Assembly (NCBI GenBank): GCA_026874595.1
Contig: CM049322.1
Location: 36,205,840-36,269,839 of the forward strand
DNA length: 64,000 nucleotides
DNA from: Sipunculus nudus
Taxonomy: Eukaryota; Annelida; Sipuncula; Golfingiida; Sipunculidae
Direction of reading: 5' to 3'
Shown here: piece after piece, positions 22,525-34,929 of the stretch
Numbering within the stretch: position 1 is the first letter of the stretch
Layout of the letters: each line of letters starts with the position of its first letter
Notes under the pieces: model-generated
The model's input: only the letters and a program-made list of their open reading frames with translations
The model's database searches: none
Told to the model about the DNA's origin: nothing
Translations under genes and position numbers: made by a program

Positions 22525-24387
22525 CTAGAATAAAAAAAGGTATGTCTTTACTAATCGATTTTAATTTTCAATTACTTTATCAAATATATATTATAATATT
22601 AGTGAAGTTAGTATGGTTATATTATATGATTTATGTTAAAAGTAAAGTTACGGATACATGTACATTGTTCAACTTTATAGATCAGTTATATTTATATCAG
22701 TACCGTCTGATATATACAGTTAATGAGGGAAATACCGTGGTTACTAATTAAGACACCGCCTGGTCTGCTTCTGATAACAAAAATAATGTTTAACATATTA
22801 ATAGAGATGTTACATTAATAGCTACTGTTAAACAGGTAACATGTGTATTCGTCTGTGACTATATAAATATCACACAAGGGAAGGCAGAGGCGTGTTCATA
22901 TGATTAAAGAAAGTTTCAATTATCAACGTACATTCTTCTACATGTGATAACTGCTTACCGTAGAATTCCAATGTGCGTGTCAGAAACATGTGTTCTGATG
23001 TTGTCTCGATCGAAAGTGCTTTATCATTGCATATTATGAAAACATGGTTATAGAATCCATCCCGCCATTCCACAAAGTCATAGCAATGCTTAGTACCAGG
23101 AATGTACAATGGATACTCGCAGTCTTCAAAGAAAATAAAAACTATTTTACTATTATGACTGATTTGGGAAATTAACCATTTTTGGTTCTAAAGGGTTATA
23201 GTTTTAAATCTTAAAAGAATTTAATTAGGTTTTGTAAAAAAAAAAACTGATTTTTTCAAATTAAATAAACAGGTCAACAGAGTAAAATGTTACTCACAAA
23301 AATTATTTGTAATCAAAAGAATTTTTACCGAAAGGATGGGACAGAGTTATTGCTTTTATTCTTAATACACAGGTGTTGTTAATACCTTAAATTTATTACC
23401 ATCTACATACGTAACAAAATTTCTTACCCTTAGGCGTATACTTACTGTTCGGCACTATTATCGATCGCCAGCCGATGTTTTCATTGTACACGGAAGTTAC
23501 TTGATCTAAAAGTGGCGCCATCAGCTCGCACTCTCCGAAATCATTAAAGTTAACAGCAACACAAGGAGGCCCTGACGTGTATTCGACACACTGCTGTACG
23601 CATTGGATTGATGAGTCGTACCCTCCATAATAGAACAATCTCTTGATCAGCTGTCCATTGTATGTCTGAGACCTCCTTTCTTCTAGTAGAAATTCTCGTG
23701 AGAGAGAGGATGTTCCTTCATAAGCTCCTGGGTTAATTAATATAATTACCTATGACTATAAATTAAGCATAGCATGTTGCAATTATACATATTTATTTTG
23801 TTAAGCTTTTTTTCCAAACGCACTTCAAATTGTGGTTTTTAATTTCCCTGTGAATTAAGAATGGTACTTAGCCAGGATAATTCATTATTAAATATTGTTA
23901 TTGAAATAATTACAACCGTTCCTCACGGTACGTTTTTCAAATAGGTATTATTATCCATCCATTTCCTTGTTAACTGATCATGTATAGGCAGCAGGATGCG
24001 CCAGGTCATATTTTGAGGATATGAAGAATATTAAGAAGGAAGAGAATATGATAGCTTTAAAATATCATTAAAGTACAGTTTGTTTGACAGTTGATAAGCT
24101 AACTTTTACACTCTTGTTTAATTATACAGATTTATATTCAGCTTTTCAATAGCAAAAGGATACTTCACCTTCACGTTTAAATGAATCTGTTCGAATGAAA
24201 TGTTACACAAACGCCACAGGTATACTTGGGTTTTCCCAATCATACTTCGGTTCTGATTTAAGTACACTCATACATTCTCATACATTTATAATGTAGGTTA
24301 TGCATTTCGCACAAGGAAATTGTCGTTATACTTACCACTTGAACTAACAAAATATAGCAGAAACAGAACCGAGAATGCAGGCTGCAT
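22295..24387 (-). CDS. Secreted PAN/apple plus C-type lectin domain protein, four exons, appears intact
   Basis: Exons: signal 24336-24387, PAN 23428-23727, CTLD first half 22959-23123, CTLD second half 22295-22524. All internal borders are GT/AG and phase 1; together they give 249 codons including the stop. Order: hydrophobic signal MQPAFSVLFLLYFVSSS, a PAN/apple module with C-x3-C-x8-C-x9-C, then a long-form CTLD with six Cys, SIETTSEHMFL, FWTSA, GSWYDSEC and FICEAEK-stop. The Ca2+/sugar motif position reads QPS rather than QPD or EPN, and WND is replaced by WYD, so classic Ca2+-dependent sugar binding is doubtful. Expected to be secreted, as a recognition or agglutinating lectin. It is the only gene in the window without a visible lesion; degenerate relatives occur at 20788, 27120-28347 and 62680-63610. 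Confidence 0.85.
22959..23123 (-). CDS. CTLD first-half exon of the PAN-CTLD gene
   Basis: 165 nt, phase 1-1, acceptor tttgaag|AC, donor TTCTACG|gtaagc. Contains DCEYPLYIPGTKHCYDF, IICNDKALSIETTSEHMFL and ends at FYG. This exon type is the one most often found as a stray degenerate copy in the window. Confidence 0.85.
23428..23727 (-). CDS. PAN/apple exon of the PAN-CTLD gene
   Basis: 300 nt, phase 1-1, acceptor aacccag|GA. Two donors lie 18 nt apart, AACA|gtaagt (exon end 23446) and AAGG|gtaaga (exon end 23428). Both are phase 1, so six residues could be optional. Relatives of the exon keep the first site (27262), while the DC at the start of the next exon fits the second. Confidence 0.8.
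24336..24387 (-). CDS. Signal-peptide exon of the PAN-CTLD gene
   Basis: ATG at 24387, 17 codons plus 1 nt, donor CAAGTG|gtaag. The core FSVLFLLYFV is a normal signal peptide; cleavage is likely near SSSGA. It is the first ATG on an exon whose length (52 nt) and phase match the signal exon of the Ig receptor. Confidence 0.8.
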
Positions 24388-24657
24388 GATCAACGCTTTT
24401 GCCTACTCGATTTAAAATGCACCTTTGTCTAACCTGCTTACTCTATGCAGAACAGCACTTGAATAATGTGCAAATCTTTAATATGCTGCCAATATATGGA
24501 GTTTATGCTATATTATAATATCATTGACTTCACTTGGATAGATGTTTTGCTGTCCTTGAAGGGACCACGTGTAGCAACTCCATTACTTAAAGTGATAGAG
24601 GGATTTTAACCCAGAAGGCCGTGCATAGAAAACTATATTTACGGTGTGGTATGATCA

Positions 24658-25107
24658 ATGTTTAAAGAAAGGTGGTATATTAAACATTACCTCTTCCCAT
24701 TGGCTGGTGTATACGTGAATCAATACGCCCAGAAAAGAAAACAATCTTATATGGCTAAAGTACTTGCCATTTCTTATCGAAGACGAAATTCAGCAAAAAC
24801 TACTGGCATCAATGTGATCCTTTATAACTTGACATTGATCATACTGAGCATACTGAGCAATATCAGACTGAGCTTTTTTTTCAATTTTCCACTAACGTTT
24901 TACTGGGATGACATTCATATTATAGCTTATACAGCCTATATTTCAACCCTTTCTAAGGGGAAGCGGCAAGTTTATGCTTCCATACCTAACACATTCGAAT
25001 TAAAGATCAAACATGACAAAGATCACACTAATGTGTTAATGAATAGAATCACTCCGGGATTTATACACATATTATCGTGCAAGTGTAATGAAAGATTAAT
25101 ACAATAA
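24658..25107 (+). other. 149-codon open frame upstream of and divergent from the lectin gene, unknown
   Basis: Starts 271 bases from the lectin ATG on the opposite strand. The translation is basic at the start, with one hydrophobic stretch (NVILYNLTLIILSILSNIRL) and no recognisable family. No homologous copy is seen elsewhere in the window. It may be a chance frame. Confidence 0.2.
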
Positions 25108-27119
25108 CTGGAGTTTATCTTAAAGCTTAGATTGCTGAATTTAGTAATTGAGTCTTAATATGCTGCCTCTTTATCCACTTAAAAACAATCTTCATAAATA
25201 TATCAAGTGTTGATTAAATGCAGGAACATTACTCATAAATGTTACTCATTCTGTATTCTCCTGTAAGCACACTAATCATAAATGTATTATCATTCCTTCA
25301 TGCAAAATGATATTGATATTTTCAAGGTGTTATGTAAAAATGGTCCGGACATCTGTTCTACATTGTGGTTTCTACAGTAAGCATGGCTTTCAGGAACGCG
25401 GGGGTAAACATCTATGAAGCTCAAAATCTCTTTCGGACGCTCAAGTCTTTAGGTAGAGGTGCCCAATGGGATGCGCGAATTTCTGAATGTAGGAGCGATA
25501 GGATCAAGCAAGGTCCTTGTAGTAGTCTTTGAATATGGTCGGCTGTCTCAAATCAAATGGTCAGTTGTCCATAAACACTACGCTGACAACTAACCATTAC
25601 AATTCTTTTGAATCAAGTATTCGTATAACGACACAATTTTAATTATAAAATGATACGATAAAGACATTAAATACAAAAATGAACTCGTTTCACATATTAT
25701 CTACCATAGGGACGCACAAACCTCGGGACTCTATAAGATGTTGGCCTGACTCTTAAAATTTTCTTCCTGTTGAAAGCCTTGGGTAAAAAAATCTTGGTAT
25801 ACCCAATCACGTGTGTATACTCTTAAGTGCTTTAAATCCATTCGTGTTTTCTACGCGTGTTGAGATGGTAAAATCCGCTTATTTAACGGAACTCTCTGAA
25901 GGAACATGTACACTTATTCAATATAGCCACTGTTCTGTGAACACGTTTCTTAATTAACGTTCACCGAAAACAGTCCTTTTCGGCTAACTTTGACCCCTGG
26001 TTCTAAACATAACAATGACAGTCCTCTAACTCAGCGATTGGTGAATTACGACCTCTGACCTCTGTACACATGACAATTCGGCTTGTACTGTGACCGCTGA
26101 CCCGTAATGCTAGAGCCTTCGTTTCGCAATCACAATATCTGGTTGCGTCATACACATTCTAAAACTAATTAATGTACTACACATTTGTGTACCTCTTGGT
26201 ACAAACATCAGATACATTCAGGGATATAGATTGCAAACTTCATCTACTAGCACTGCTATAAACATGGGCGTCTTTGCATTCCCCTGCTGCTAGACACTTA
26301 TCAAACTTTTAAATGTCCCCATGATGTACGTTTTGATCGCGACAGTTTCCTAGAAAGAGATAAACCTAGAATATCGCATCTTAAGGAATTTTTTAAACAG
26401 GCACTAGGGTTTCTGCGTATCCACCACGACACCTTTAGGTTAAAAACATCTGGCATATCTGGAGACCTCGTTGCATTTTAATAACTCTTACATGTGTCAC
26501 TGCACTCCTATATTTCGCATATTTACTTCATAAATTGTCAATCAGCAACCGACATTCTAGATATTCTCGAATATGCCAAACTTTAATTGCATATACAAAT
26601 GTTATATAAGCTTGCATTTTTACCAAGGGTTAATAGAGCCCTGAAGCTTTTAATGTATTATGAATTTTCGAGGAGATGAGGCTGTTCCGACTAATGTGTA
26701 TAGAATATTGATTGAGAAGCTCTTGATTATACCTTAATTAGAAACTGGTTAATAAAGGTTTAAGTGCCAAATCACAAAAATCACAGAGGGCACCAATACA
26801 CTTGTCAAGTATCGAAATTCCCCTCAAAAATAAAATATGACTTGATCCAGGAGATTTTTTTATGCAAGGTGGCAATTTTAAATTCAAACTTATTGAGATT
26901 TCAAGAACATATTTTCCAGCTGTATATCATTTTCTTCTTCCCTTTTCCTTCGCTAAAATGCGACTATCCACTTAGGCCTTTTTAATGTTTAATTGACATA
27001 ATTCCACTGAGTACATTTAGGATTTTGATACTTATGGAGAATAGTCTGTATTACCGTACTTGCACACTAAAAGCACGTATATGTACTTTAGAAATTAGTA
27101 ACTTAAATTAGTAACTAAT
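25108..27119. other. Non-coding or unrecognised stretch
   Basis: Parts of 25380-26560 are less AT-rich than the surroundings and may be an old mobile element. A short plus-strand frame begins MAFRNAGVNIYEAQNLF at 25384. No family, terminal repeat or splice-supported exon could be named. Confidence 0.4.
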
Positions 27120-28347
27120 TAGTAATCTTATATCTGGGCCTTCATGTGTGGCTATTACTCTGAGTGAACTCGGATAGTGCGAAAACCTGGCGCCGCCCTT
27201 ACATCCAGTCAACCCCTCATACATTGCAAATATTGGTTGGCAGTCTCTGACAGTGCCTACCAGTAAGTACTTTTTCTGACTTCCTCTTCAAGAATACGTA
27301 TACGTGTAATTCCTTAGAGATCTATTTCCTATCATATGATTCAATAGTCACACATTTTTCGATATCTTTCACATCATTTCCTTTCGAAAGCAAAACATTC
27401 ATAATGAACTGTCCATATTATTCTTTTACAGACTGTCCGTATCCGCTCTATATTCTAGGAGATGACCATTCCCACGCCATTTCTGATATGCCAAATGGAA
27501 ATTTGGTAGAAATGTCTCTGTTCTATAATGAAGAGACTTTCAATTCAGTCAGAATCAGAACATCTGTTCCTGACTCATTCGCTTGAATTCTACGGTAGGC
27601 CTTTAAAGGATATGATTTATTCAGGTCAATTTATGTTACATACCATTATGCATGTTTACATGCGTCCAAATATACAGAGGTAACATGCAGGAGAGAGGTT
27701 AAAAGCACAAAATTCAAAGCCAGAAAAAAATTATTCTCAGCCGAATACTTACATGTCACAGCATTAAAGCATTTAATCATAGCAATTTCCTCGATACATG
27801 AATAGTGTAAATTAAGGGGGAAAAACAAAACTAATGATAATGATGCGCTACAAGGTAAATGTATGGCTGACACGAGGAAGTTTAAAAAGATAGGCTCGCA
27901 AAACAAAATCTTAAATCAGGCAAACATGTTTCAAAATAATAAGCAAGACTGAAACTATGTGCAAATTAACGCTTTGAAATACCTTTTAAGTAATTGCTAG
28001 TTATGAAAAATTCCTTCTGTTAAATATATATGTATCCTTGGTATTTTCCAAACACTAATACACATATATAAACATAAAGCAGGTTGTACGTGTTTGTGTA
28101 TTCTTTTAGGACACGTAAATGCGTCTTTCTGGATGTGTGCTGCCATTAATGCGTTCAAGGTGAATACCGGTGGCTCACATTCAGCGACACATTTGAGGAC
28201 CTGACCTTCACAGCCATGGCTGAAGATGAACCTTGCACACCAAATCAAAACTGTCTGCGACAGCAAGATGGGTCTTGGTACGACGCTCATTGTATTTCTG
28301 AACTTCATTTTATCCCCGAGGAAGAATTAACACACAATCAGTACTGA
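27120..28347 (+). pseudogene. PAN-CTLD lectin pseudogene, plus strand (three exon remnants)
   Basis: A PAN exon remnant (about 27120-27262) keeps GGCCTTCATGTGTGGCTATT and ends GTGCCTACCA|gtaagt, matching the intact gene's GTGCCGAACA|gtaagt. CTLD first-half exon 27432-27594 has acceptor ttttacag|AC, starts DCPYPLYI and ends FYG, but is 163 nt and changes frame before SEHLFLTHSLEFYG. CTLD second-half exon 28110-28347 starts HVNASFW, shifts frame, then reads FEDLTFTAM, DGSWYDAHC and HFIPEEE. The last CTLD Cys is Pro, and the FTAW Trp is Met. Head-to-head with the intact lectin gene; no signal exon found. Confidence 0.7.
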
Positions 28348-28459
28348 TCGAGTATAATGCCGTGTTCAAATTTTTCTTATTATTCAATATTTGTTTTAAT
28401 ACAGAAAACATGTATCAAAATATGTATAAGAAAAAACATGCTTAAATTAGATAAGGATT

Positions 28460-28830
28460 TACATGTTGCCTGATATGGTATCTTGATAGATTTGATATGT
28501 TGCTGGATATGATTGGTTGCCGGATATGTTTGTTTTTAGATATGGCATGTTGCCGGATATTTTATTTAACCAGATGTGGTATTTCACCGGAAACGGTATG
28601 TTGTTGGATATGGTATTTTTTCCAGATATTGTATTTTGCTGGATATGAGGTATGTTGTTAGATATGGCATGTTGCCGGATATGGTATTTAGCCAGACATA
28701 GTATTTCACTGAAATTGGATTGTTGAGGTATATGGTATGTTGATAGATATGTTGTAGGATATGGTTTGTTGCTTAAAATTGCATTTTGTCAGATATGGTA
28801 TGTTGCTGAAGTTATGTTGCCGAAAAAATG
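28460..28830. repeat. Degenerate minisatellite, unit about 17-18 bp
   Basis: About twenty imperfect repeats of GGTATGTTGCCGGATAT with variants (TTGTTAGATAT, TTTAGCCAGACAT, TTTCACCGGAAAC). Strand-asymmetric, T/G-rich on the plus strand. No frame stays open across it. Confidence 0.8.
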
Positions 28831-28859
28831 AAGTGTAAAACGAAGAACAGAGGTTTAAG

Positions 28860-30190
28860 TAAAGATTCCCTAACGTGTTCGGTATTCAATCTCTACAGAC
28901 CCTAAGATTAACTTATAATTCAAATTATAGGCTGAAGCATGCGATATTGGGGTATAAAATGTGCTATCTTAGAATATATGATTTGAATTCAATATTACCG
29001 TCCTTATGTCACATAGTTACCATAATGCCATTATGGATAGTAAGACCATCAATGATACTAAATTGAAATAAATAGAGATTATTCATACGTTGTTTCTTTA
29101 CAAAAATGAACGAACCATTATATGACCAATTTAAATAATGCATAACCAATACCATTGAGAGATAATCTACAGGTAGTTAAGTAACATACAAAGGAAATAG
29201 CTTAAAACAACTTGACATAGACCGGTAAGCACTTTCACGGAATATGGCACCTAACAAAAAAAAGCAGATTGGACAGTACGCTTTTAAACCTCGTTTAGAA
29301 AGAAGCTTTAGTGTATATTGAATATTCATATAAAAATATGAATCTTGAATGTATCCTGAGTTTTATCGAAACTCATTACCGTCTTGCTAAGCTTGAAAAA
29401 TAACGTTTAACAATTTGCGCTTTATTGAATATAAGTTATGTTTTTCGTACCTTATGAACGCATGTGGCAGTTCGCAGTTTTGGACGAGAAGGAACGGAAC
29501 CGTAAGGTACAACCTAGGATTACTAACGAGTCCAGATCAGATGCTGTCTGCATGGTGGTTTAATTAAGGATTTTCGATGAGCTCATGAAATCATTTTAAA
29601 GGTAATACACTTTCAGATGATTTATGTAAATTGTAAATAACAAAATATAAATAACACTTCCATTGTGGGACAGTAAGACCGACATGCAGTATGGATCGTT
29701 TTACAGGCAAGATTAAAAGTGTAGTCTATATTTTGAAGTCACTGTTGATATGTCTCATCCGACTTTACAAAATGCATTCTATTCCTTAGGGTCAGTTCAT
29801 TCTTGAAGCTGTCTCACCCCCTGGTACAATCCAATCCAATCAGTCTTAACAGGAACGTTTTTGTCATTCGTTCTACATGAGCCTGTCGCCCAAAAGCACT
29901 TCCAATTTACTCACTTACAATTTGTATGGGGTAAACAGGTAAAGACTTTGGCTAAGGGACTATGCGTGGAAAGCGTTCAGCACTAGACCCGAACACACAA
30001 CCCTGCTGTCACTGGTTCATCGCTTCAACCCGAACAGCTACGAGCAAAAGATTATTGTATATCCAACGACATTTGTTTAACTTTGTAAAGAAACAAATAT
30101 AGCGTTATAACTTGAATTAATCATTTGGTCAGGTAAATGTTCAGTTCATTATTTTAGGTGCAAGTTTGTATAAGAGCAAAGGTTAAGATA
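28860..30190. other. AT-rich spacer, no gene recognised
   Basis: Only short open frames, without family resemblance or splice support. Confidence 0.45.
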
Positions 30191-30199
30191 AAGAGTGAC

Positions 30200-31430
30200 G
30201 CCTTTTAGAAAGACTAACTTGTTTATTCACACACCAGCTTTCGAAGCCCAAGGTCTTCGCCATCCATATTATGACGTCACGTCGAGGGTCGCTTGGTCCA
30301 AAGTGCGGTCCTCCGCGGTACAGCACGCAATTTCCTATAGTGGTCCCTAATCAAGTCGCCTGTCGAATGCCAAAATCGGTCCGATTAATCGGTCGAGGGT
30401 GTGCCGCGTGCCGGATACCCAACCATACTCCCTCGATGAGGGAGGGGGAGGTATGTTTACCCAGTACTCTCTCCGGCTCAGAAGGTGTACCTCCCGCTCC
30501 GACCATCGGGCTCGTTAGCTGTTCCATGCTAGGCCGCCGGTATGCAAAGGAAGAAAGTAAGCATAACTTTAAAATAATAACATAATAAGTCTAAATATAG
30601 CAAAATAATACACGTGATGACTATGCAAAAAATGTTGTAATAAATATAAACAAAATAACGAAAATAGTGCTGATAACAATTATAATAATAGTAATAATAA
30701 AACTAATAAAAATTGTGATAATAATAATAAAATAAATATATATATATAGTAATAATAATAATTAAACAGCAATACTATAAAATGTAAACTAATTATTTAA
30801 AGAGAGGTAAAGTAAAGTAATTCAGAGAGTAGAAATATTTAAACAACGGAGTGATTCTATTGAATATAATATAATTTATACATATAAAACAGTCAAAAGA
30901 TTAAAAGAAAGTATACTAGCGAAAATAATCAGGAAAATAAACAGGATCAGAAATAATAATCATAGTAATAATAATGATAACAGGTAAAATAATATATAGA
31001 AATAATACTATAGGTGCAAGGAACATGGTAAAAGAAGAAAACATAATAGGGTCAAGATGAAAACAAAGTGATCAAGTAGATAAGAAAGAAATGAAAAAAA
31101 AACAAAGTAAAAATAAAGTAGGAAGAAAAAGATTAAATGATCACCAGTGGCTAGCAAGAATTTTTATAATATAGAGATTAATGCTTATAGTGCGCCAGGT
31201 CACCTTCGTCTTGATCGAGGCCATTTTGTATACAGTTGAATTTATTTATGAATTTTAATTCCAAAATATGTCTTAAATCTGTGTCCGTGACATCTCCCTT
31301 TAGTATGTGTACTATGCTCCGCATTGTGTCCACTCAGTGAGAGGTGTGAGCACACTGGAATGTGTTTTTGATTCGAGTTGATCGAGTGGCTATGGCCATT
31401 TATTCTCATGCTTAATCTTATATACCGCTT
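30200..31430 (-). mobile_element. Penelope-like element 3' fragment (GIY-YIG endonuclease end)
   Basis: The minus strand at 31425-31250 reads [16 protein letters not shown], then [19 protein letters not shown]. After a shift of frame it gives [14 protein letters not shown] and CIQNGLDQDEGDLAHYKH-stop. This is the R-x-NGH, H, R-x-x-E and GL-x-D-G order of the GIY-YIG domain at the C-terminus of Penelope-like elements. Downstream at 30230-30260 comes GGCTTCGAAAGCTGGTGTGT, typical of their 3' UTR. An AT-rich tract (30560-31140) and a GC-rich block (30260-30550) that I cannot place lie between. 5' truncated and frameshifted. Confidence 0.6.
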
Positions 31431-31503
31431 ATTATATATATACATATATATATATATGTATATACATATATATAAACATATATATATATGTATATACATA
31501 TAA

Positions 31504-31566
<63 letters not shown>
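31431..31566. repeat. Long (TA)n / (TATACA)n microsatellite
   Basis: The longest AT array in the window: TA repeats with interspersed TACATATA units, then a perfect run at 31512-31566. It sits at the 5' truncation point of the Penelope-like fragment. Confidence 0.95.
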
Positions 31567-31569
<3 letters not shown>

Positions 31570-32089
31570 GTGCCAATTCCAGAGGTAAAGAGTTTTTACA
31601 CCACAACCGGTCCGTCATTTGGTAAAGGCTTTTGGCGATCATCAATAACAGGTGACGTGTTGACGTACGTTTACGAACATGAAATAGCACCACACTGGAA
31701 AGTTAATTTTACTATTTTTCAATGTACCCAACGTTGTTGCTGTTTGCATGTGTCAATTACACAAATTTTTCTAGATGACGGCAGAGTTGTTAATAAAGTA
31801 CATTTTTTTTGGTAAGTAGAAAACAAATCTCCCTAAACATTAAAATGCATGTTTGTTATGTAATGATTGTGTTCACTTTTGAACATTTACACTGCAAATC
31901 AATTTTAAAAAATCACCATATTCATGTTAATATAATTATAAAGCTCGTCTTAAGAATGCTTAACAATAGTTTCGTCAATTCTTTTTTCTTTATGTGTATT
32001 GTTTATGTGCTCGTCCGTGCATGATAGCATGTTACGTATTTACGCATATCATATCAGTAATGCATGTATGTTGTATCCAGTCAGGTTTG

Positions 32090-32240
32090 GTATTGTTTAA
32101 GAGTGGTTTACGGTGAATTCAGGTATATTTTTAGCCAGGCTTATTGTATTAATAATTATTAATTTTTTATATTTGTGTGGAGACAATGTAATTTCCTCGC
32201 TTGGAATTAATAAATTATATCTATCTTATCTTATTTTGTG
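32090..32240 (+). mobile_element. 3' end of an L2/CR1-like LINE
   Basis: TGTGTGGAGACAATGTAATT, TCCTCGCTTGGAATTAATAA and then TATCTATCTTATCTTATTTT are the usual end of L2/Rex-type elements: a short hairpin-forming 3' UTR followed by small tandem repeats. No coding part is attached. Confidence 0.5.
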
Positions 32241-34780
32241 AAACCTTCGCTGACCAATTTCTGCCAACAAACTGTTGAGCTCTCTTCAAGGACTTAATTG
32301 TAAATACTATCGTTGTATCCTCTTTATTTTCAGACCATAGAGAATGATCCAACGCTCAGGCGGAATTGGTGTTCCCTTAAGTACTTCACTAGACAGGTGT
32401 TTTGATCGTTGTTAAATGATACTCTGGCACAATCGATACTCTGAAAGTGGGTCCAAAAGTTCTTGTAAAAGTAGAACTTTGCTATGTCACGAGAGCTTTT
32501 AGTAAAGGTGCTTATCTATTGATCGTAAAAGAAGTTAGAAATTCACTCTACAATAGAAATCGTTTTCCAGTCATCCTCGTTTAAAGAAAGGCCCAGGTAT
32601 CAAGTTTGCTTTTGCTGGTTTTCCTTGTTGCTCTTTATTTTCAGCTTTAAATATTTATTTACGCCAGTAAATATTTATTTACACCAAGCAATACTGGCCT
32701 CCTTTTGGCAAATTAGTTGCTTTGCTTAAAACTACCTGATTAAAACAACTACGCATGTCAGCCTTCTATCATTCCATGAACCCATACAGAGAAAATTGGA
32801 AAAAAGCTTACAGGCATCAAGCGCAAGTTCAAAACATTTTGGTTAATATATCGCATGATATTGTCTTGGGTATGATTGGTTTGAACATAGAAGATACGAA
32901 TCCAATAAATGCATTTTTTCTTCTGGTAACGGAGCCTACACTTTCTTATCATTTGTCTTATCATCTTATCATTCATATACATAACATAGAAATATCCCAT
33001 AGGTTTGAAATGAAATTGTAAATTACTTAAATGTATTTCCTGAGACATGCAAAACTTTAATCACCATAATATATAATTCAATTTCCTAGAGTGATACAGA
33101 GAATGGCATATGGATATCACAACATTATAAAAATCGATTTTTAATTCCCCTCAATGACCGTTTCTTCAGACTTGTTAAATAAATTTCATGGGTAAGCAAG
33201 TTATAGGCAAACACATTTAATTATTTTAACTTCAAATTGGAGCTACAGTATAAAATAAATATTATATTGAAATTAAATACAATTAAAGGCCACAAATACA
33301 AATCTGTATAATATTGTGCACAAGAAAGGCCTAGGACAAAGTCAGATCTGAATAGTACATTGGAATATAAAGTCGAATAAATCGTGGTCTAAAATGCATG
33401 TTGTGTCTTACTCGGCCGACCGTCGTTTTTAGAAGTATGAATATGTTGTTTTCACGTATTATTGAACATTGTCTTTCACAACAGTGCATATCATGCGCAA
33501 AAGCCAATTTTATCTGCATGTGTATCTGCAGATGTGTCAGCTATCTGCATGAACGAGATTATGATAGGCATACTCATTTGTAACATAAATTAATATTGAA
33601 TACTTTTCCTTCATCCCATTGCCATCGGAGATGTACATTTTTGTGATATACGCAGCGCATTATCAGGCGGAGGTGTTCAGTCCTGACTTTTTTCATTCAC
33701 TTAGCAGTGAAACAGAATATATTCATTCCTACACGACATAAATTTATCTTGGTGGGGTGGCAGCTTTACTTAATGCAAAACACAAACTACAATATACTTA
33801 ACTTTGTGTAATACATTTTAGTTGTGACATAACTGCAGCTCAGCTATAACGTTTTGAATCATATGTGCGAAGGATATTCATCATTAATGTATACTTTGAT
33901 CTGTTCTAAAGATTTTTATGGACGTGGCATATTCCTATTTGAGGAACATTGAGCAAATGGGGCGGGTGGGGGGCGGGGGCTCACTTTGTTTTTATTGAAT
34001 AAAAAATGACAAGTCCTTGTTGAACAATTTATCATCAGTTGGTTGTGGATAAACAACTGCATATTATCTGGAATATATAATATTTTTAATATTTTGCCTT
34101 GAAGTCGAGAAATTTTGTGTACACTGAAGCGGCATTACTACTTAATCTACCTTGTTTATTAATGCTATCTCTTCCCTTCTTTATACATGAACATTGATGT
34201 CTTAATGCTTTTTTATGGTTATAGGTTTTCTTTCACGGCGTTTTTTGTTCAAGTTTTGGAGATGATACATATTAATATTAGAAGACAATTCAGAACCGTT
34301 CATGACACGTATGAATTGAAAATTCCATAATCAATTGTAGCAAAACGCAATTTCCTTGATAAAATTGTGAACGAAAAAGTAATTTTTCCAGACACCATAC
34401 CCAATAAAGAGACAGTTGGCAGAGTAAACGCGAGGCGCACCAGTGTTTTCTTATCACTTCCTGTATTCAAATGTACAATAAAAGATGATTAAAAGAATCG
34501 TAAACTCTAAAAAAAATCTTGGCTTAACATAATCAACAAATAGGAAGGTTTTCAGTTTGACAAAACTGATACTCCTGTCAACTTGCGTGACCTTGTTTAG
34601 TTGTCAGAAGAATCTGCACTAGGCATGAAAAGGCAGTGAACATACACGCATTAGATTTCCCCATCTTGCATAAGAAGGCCCTTGAAAATGACGATATTCA
34701 ATTTTTTTTTTAAAGTTTAGGAAAAAGGCCGTTAATCGTGCCACATTTACTATCGTATAAACGTTCAATGATGAATTTTT
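32241..34780. other. Spacer, no gene recognised
   Basis: Short open frames occur on both strands (for example 32755-33021 and the overlapping opposite-strand frame) but show no family, no codon signature and no splice context. A short G-rich run (GGGGCGGGTGGGGGGCGGGG) is at about 33960. Confidence 0.45.
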
Positions 34781-34799
34781 TCTGGTTTTCTTTTTTTTT

Positions 34800-34925
34800 A
34801 ATTTTCTGTAGAGCGCTCTACCTGGGTTGGGCCGGACCGTAAAAATTTCCCCGCTGAGATTTGAACTCACGACCTCCATGCTTTGAGTCCTGTGCTCTAC
34901 CCCCATGCCACAGAAGCTGACATTC
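34800..34925 (-). mobile_element. tRNA-derived SINE-like sequence
   Basis: The minus strand reads TGTGGCATGGGGGTAGAGC (A-box-like), then about 30 bases later GTCGTGAGTTCAAATCTCAG (B-box-like GAGTTCAAATCTC, with a paired T-stem), and a body GGTCCGGCCCAACCC. Pol III promoter boxes and spacing fit a tRNA-derived SINE. The terminal 3' tail is not clear. Confidence 0.55.
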
Positions 34926-34929
34926 TTGA

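Noticed and set aside
27997-28308. 103-codon minus-strand frame with a hydrophobic start, considered as a secreted Cys-rich protein
   Set aside because: The opposite strand carries the CTLD second-half remnant (DGSWYDAHC) with a proper acceptor, so this frame is its antisense.
28460-28830. CRISPR array
   Set aside because: Repeats are degenerate, contiguous and without unique spacers, and the DNA is animal nuclear sequence.
32755-33048. Overlapping frames of 88 and 96 codons on opposite strands
   Set aside because: Mutually antisense, no family, no splice context; expected by chance in AT-rich DNA of this size.
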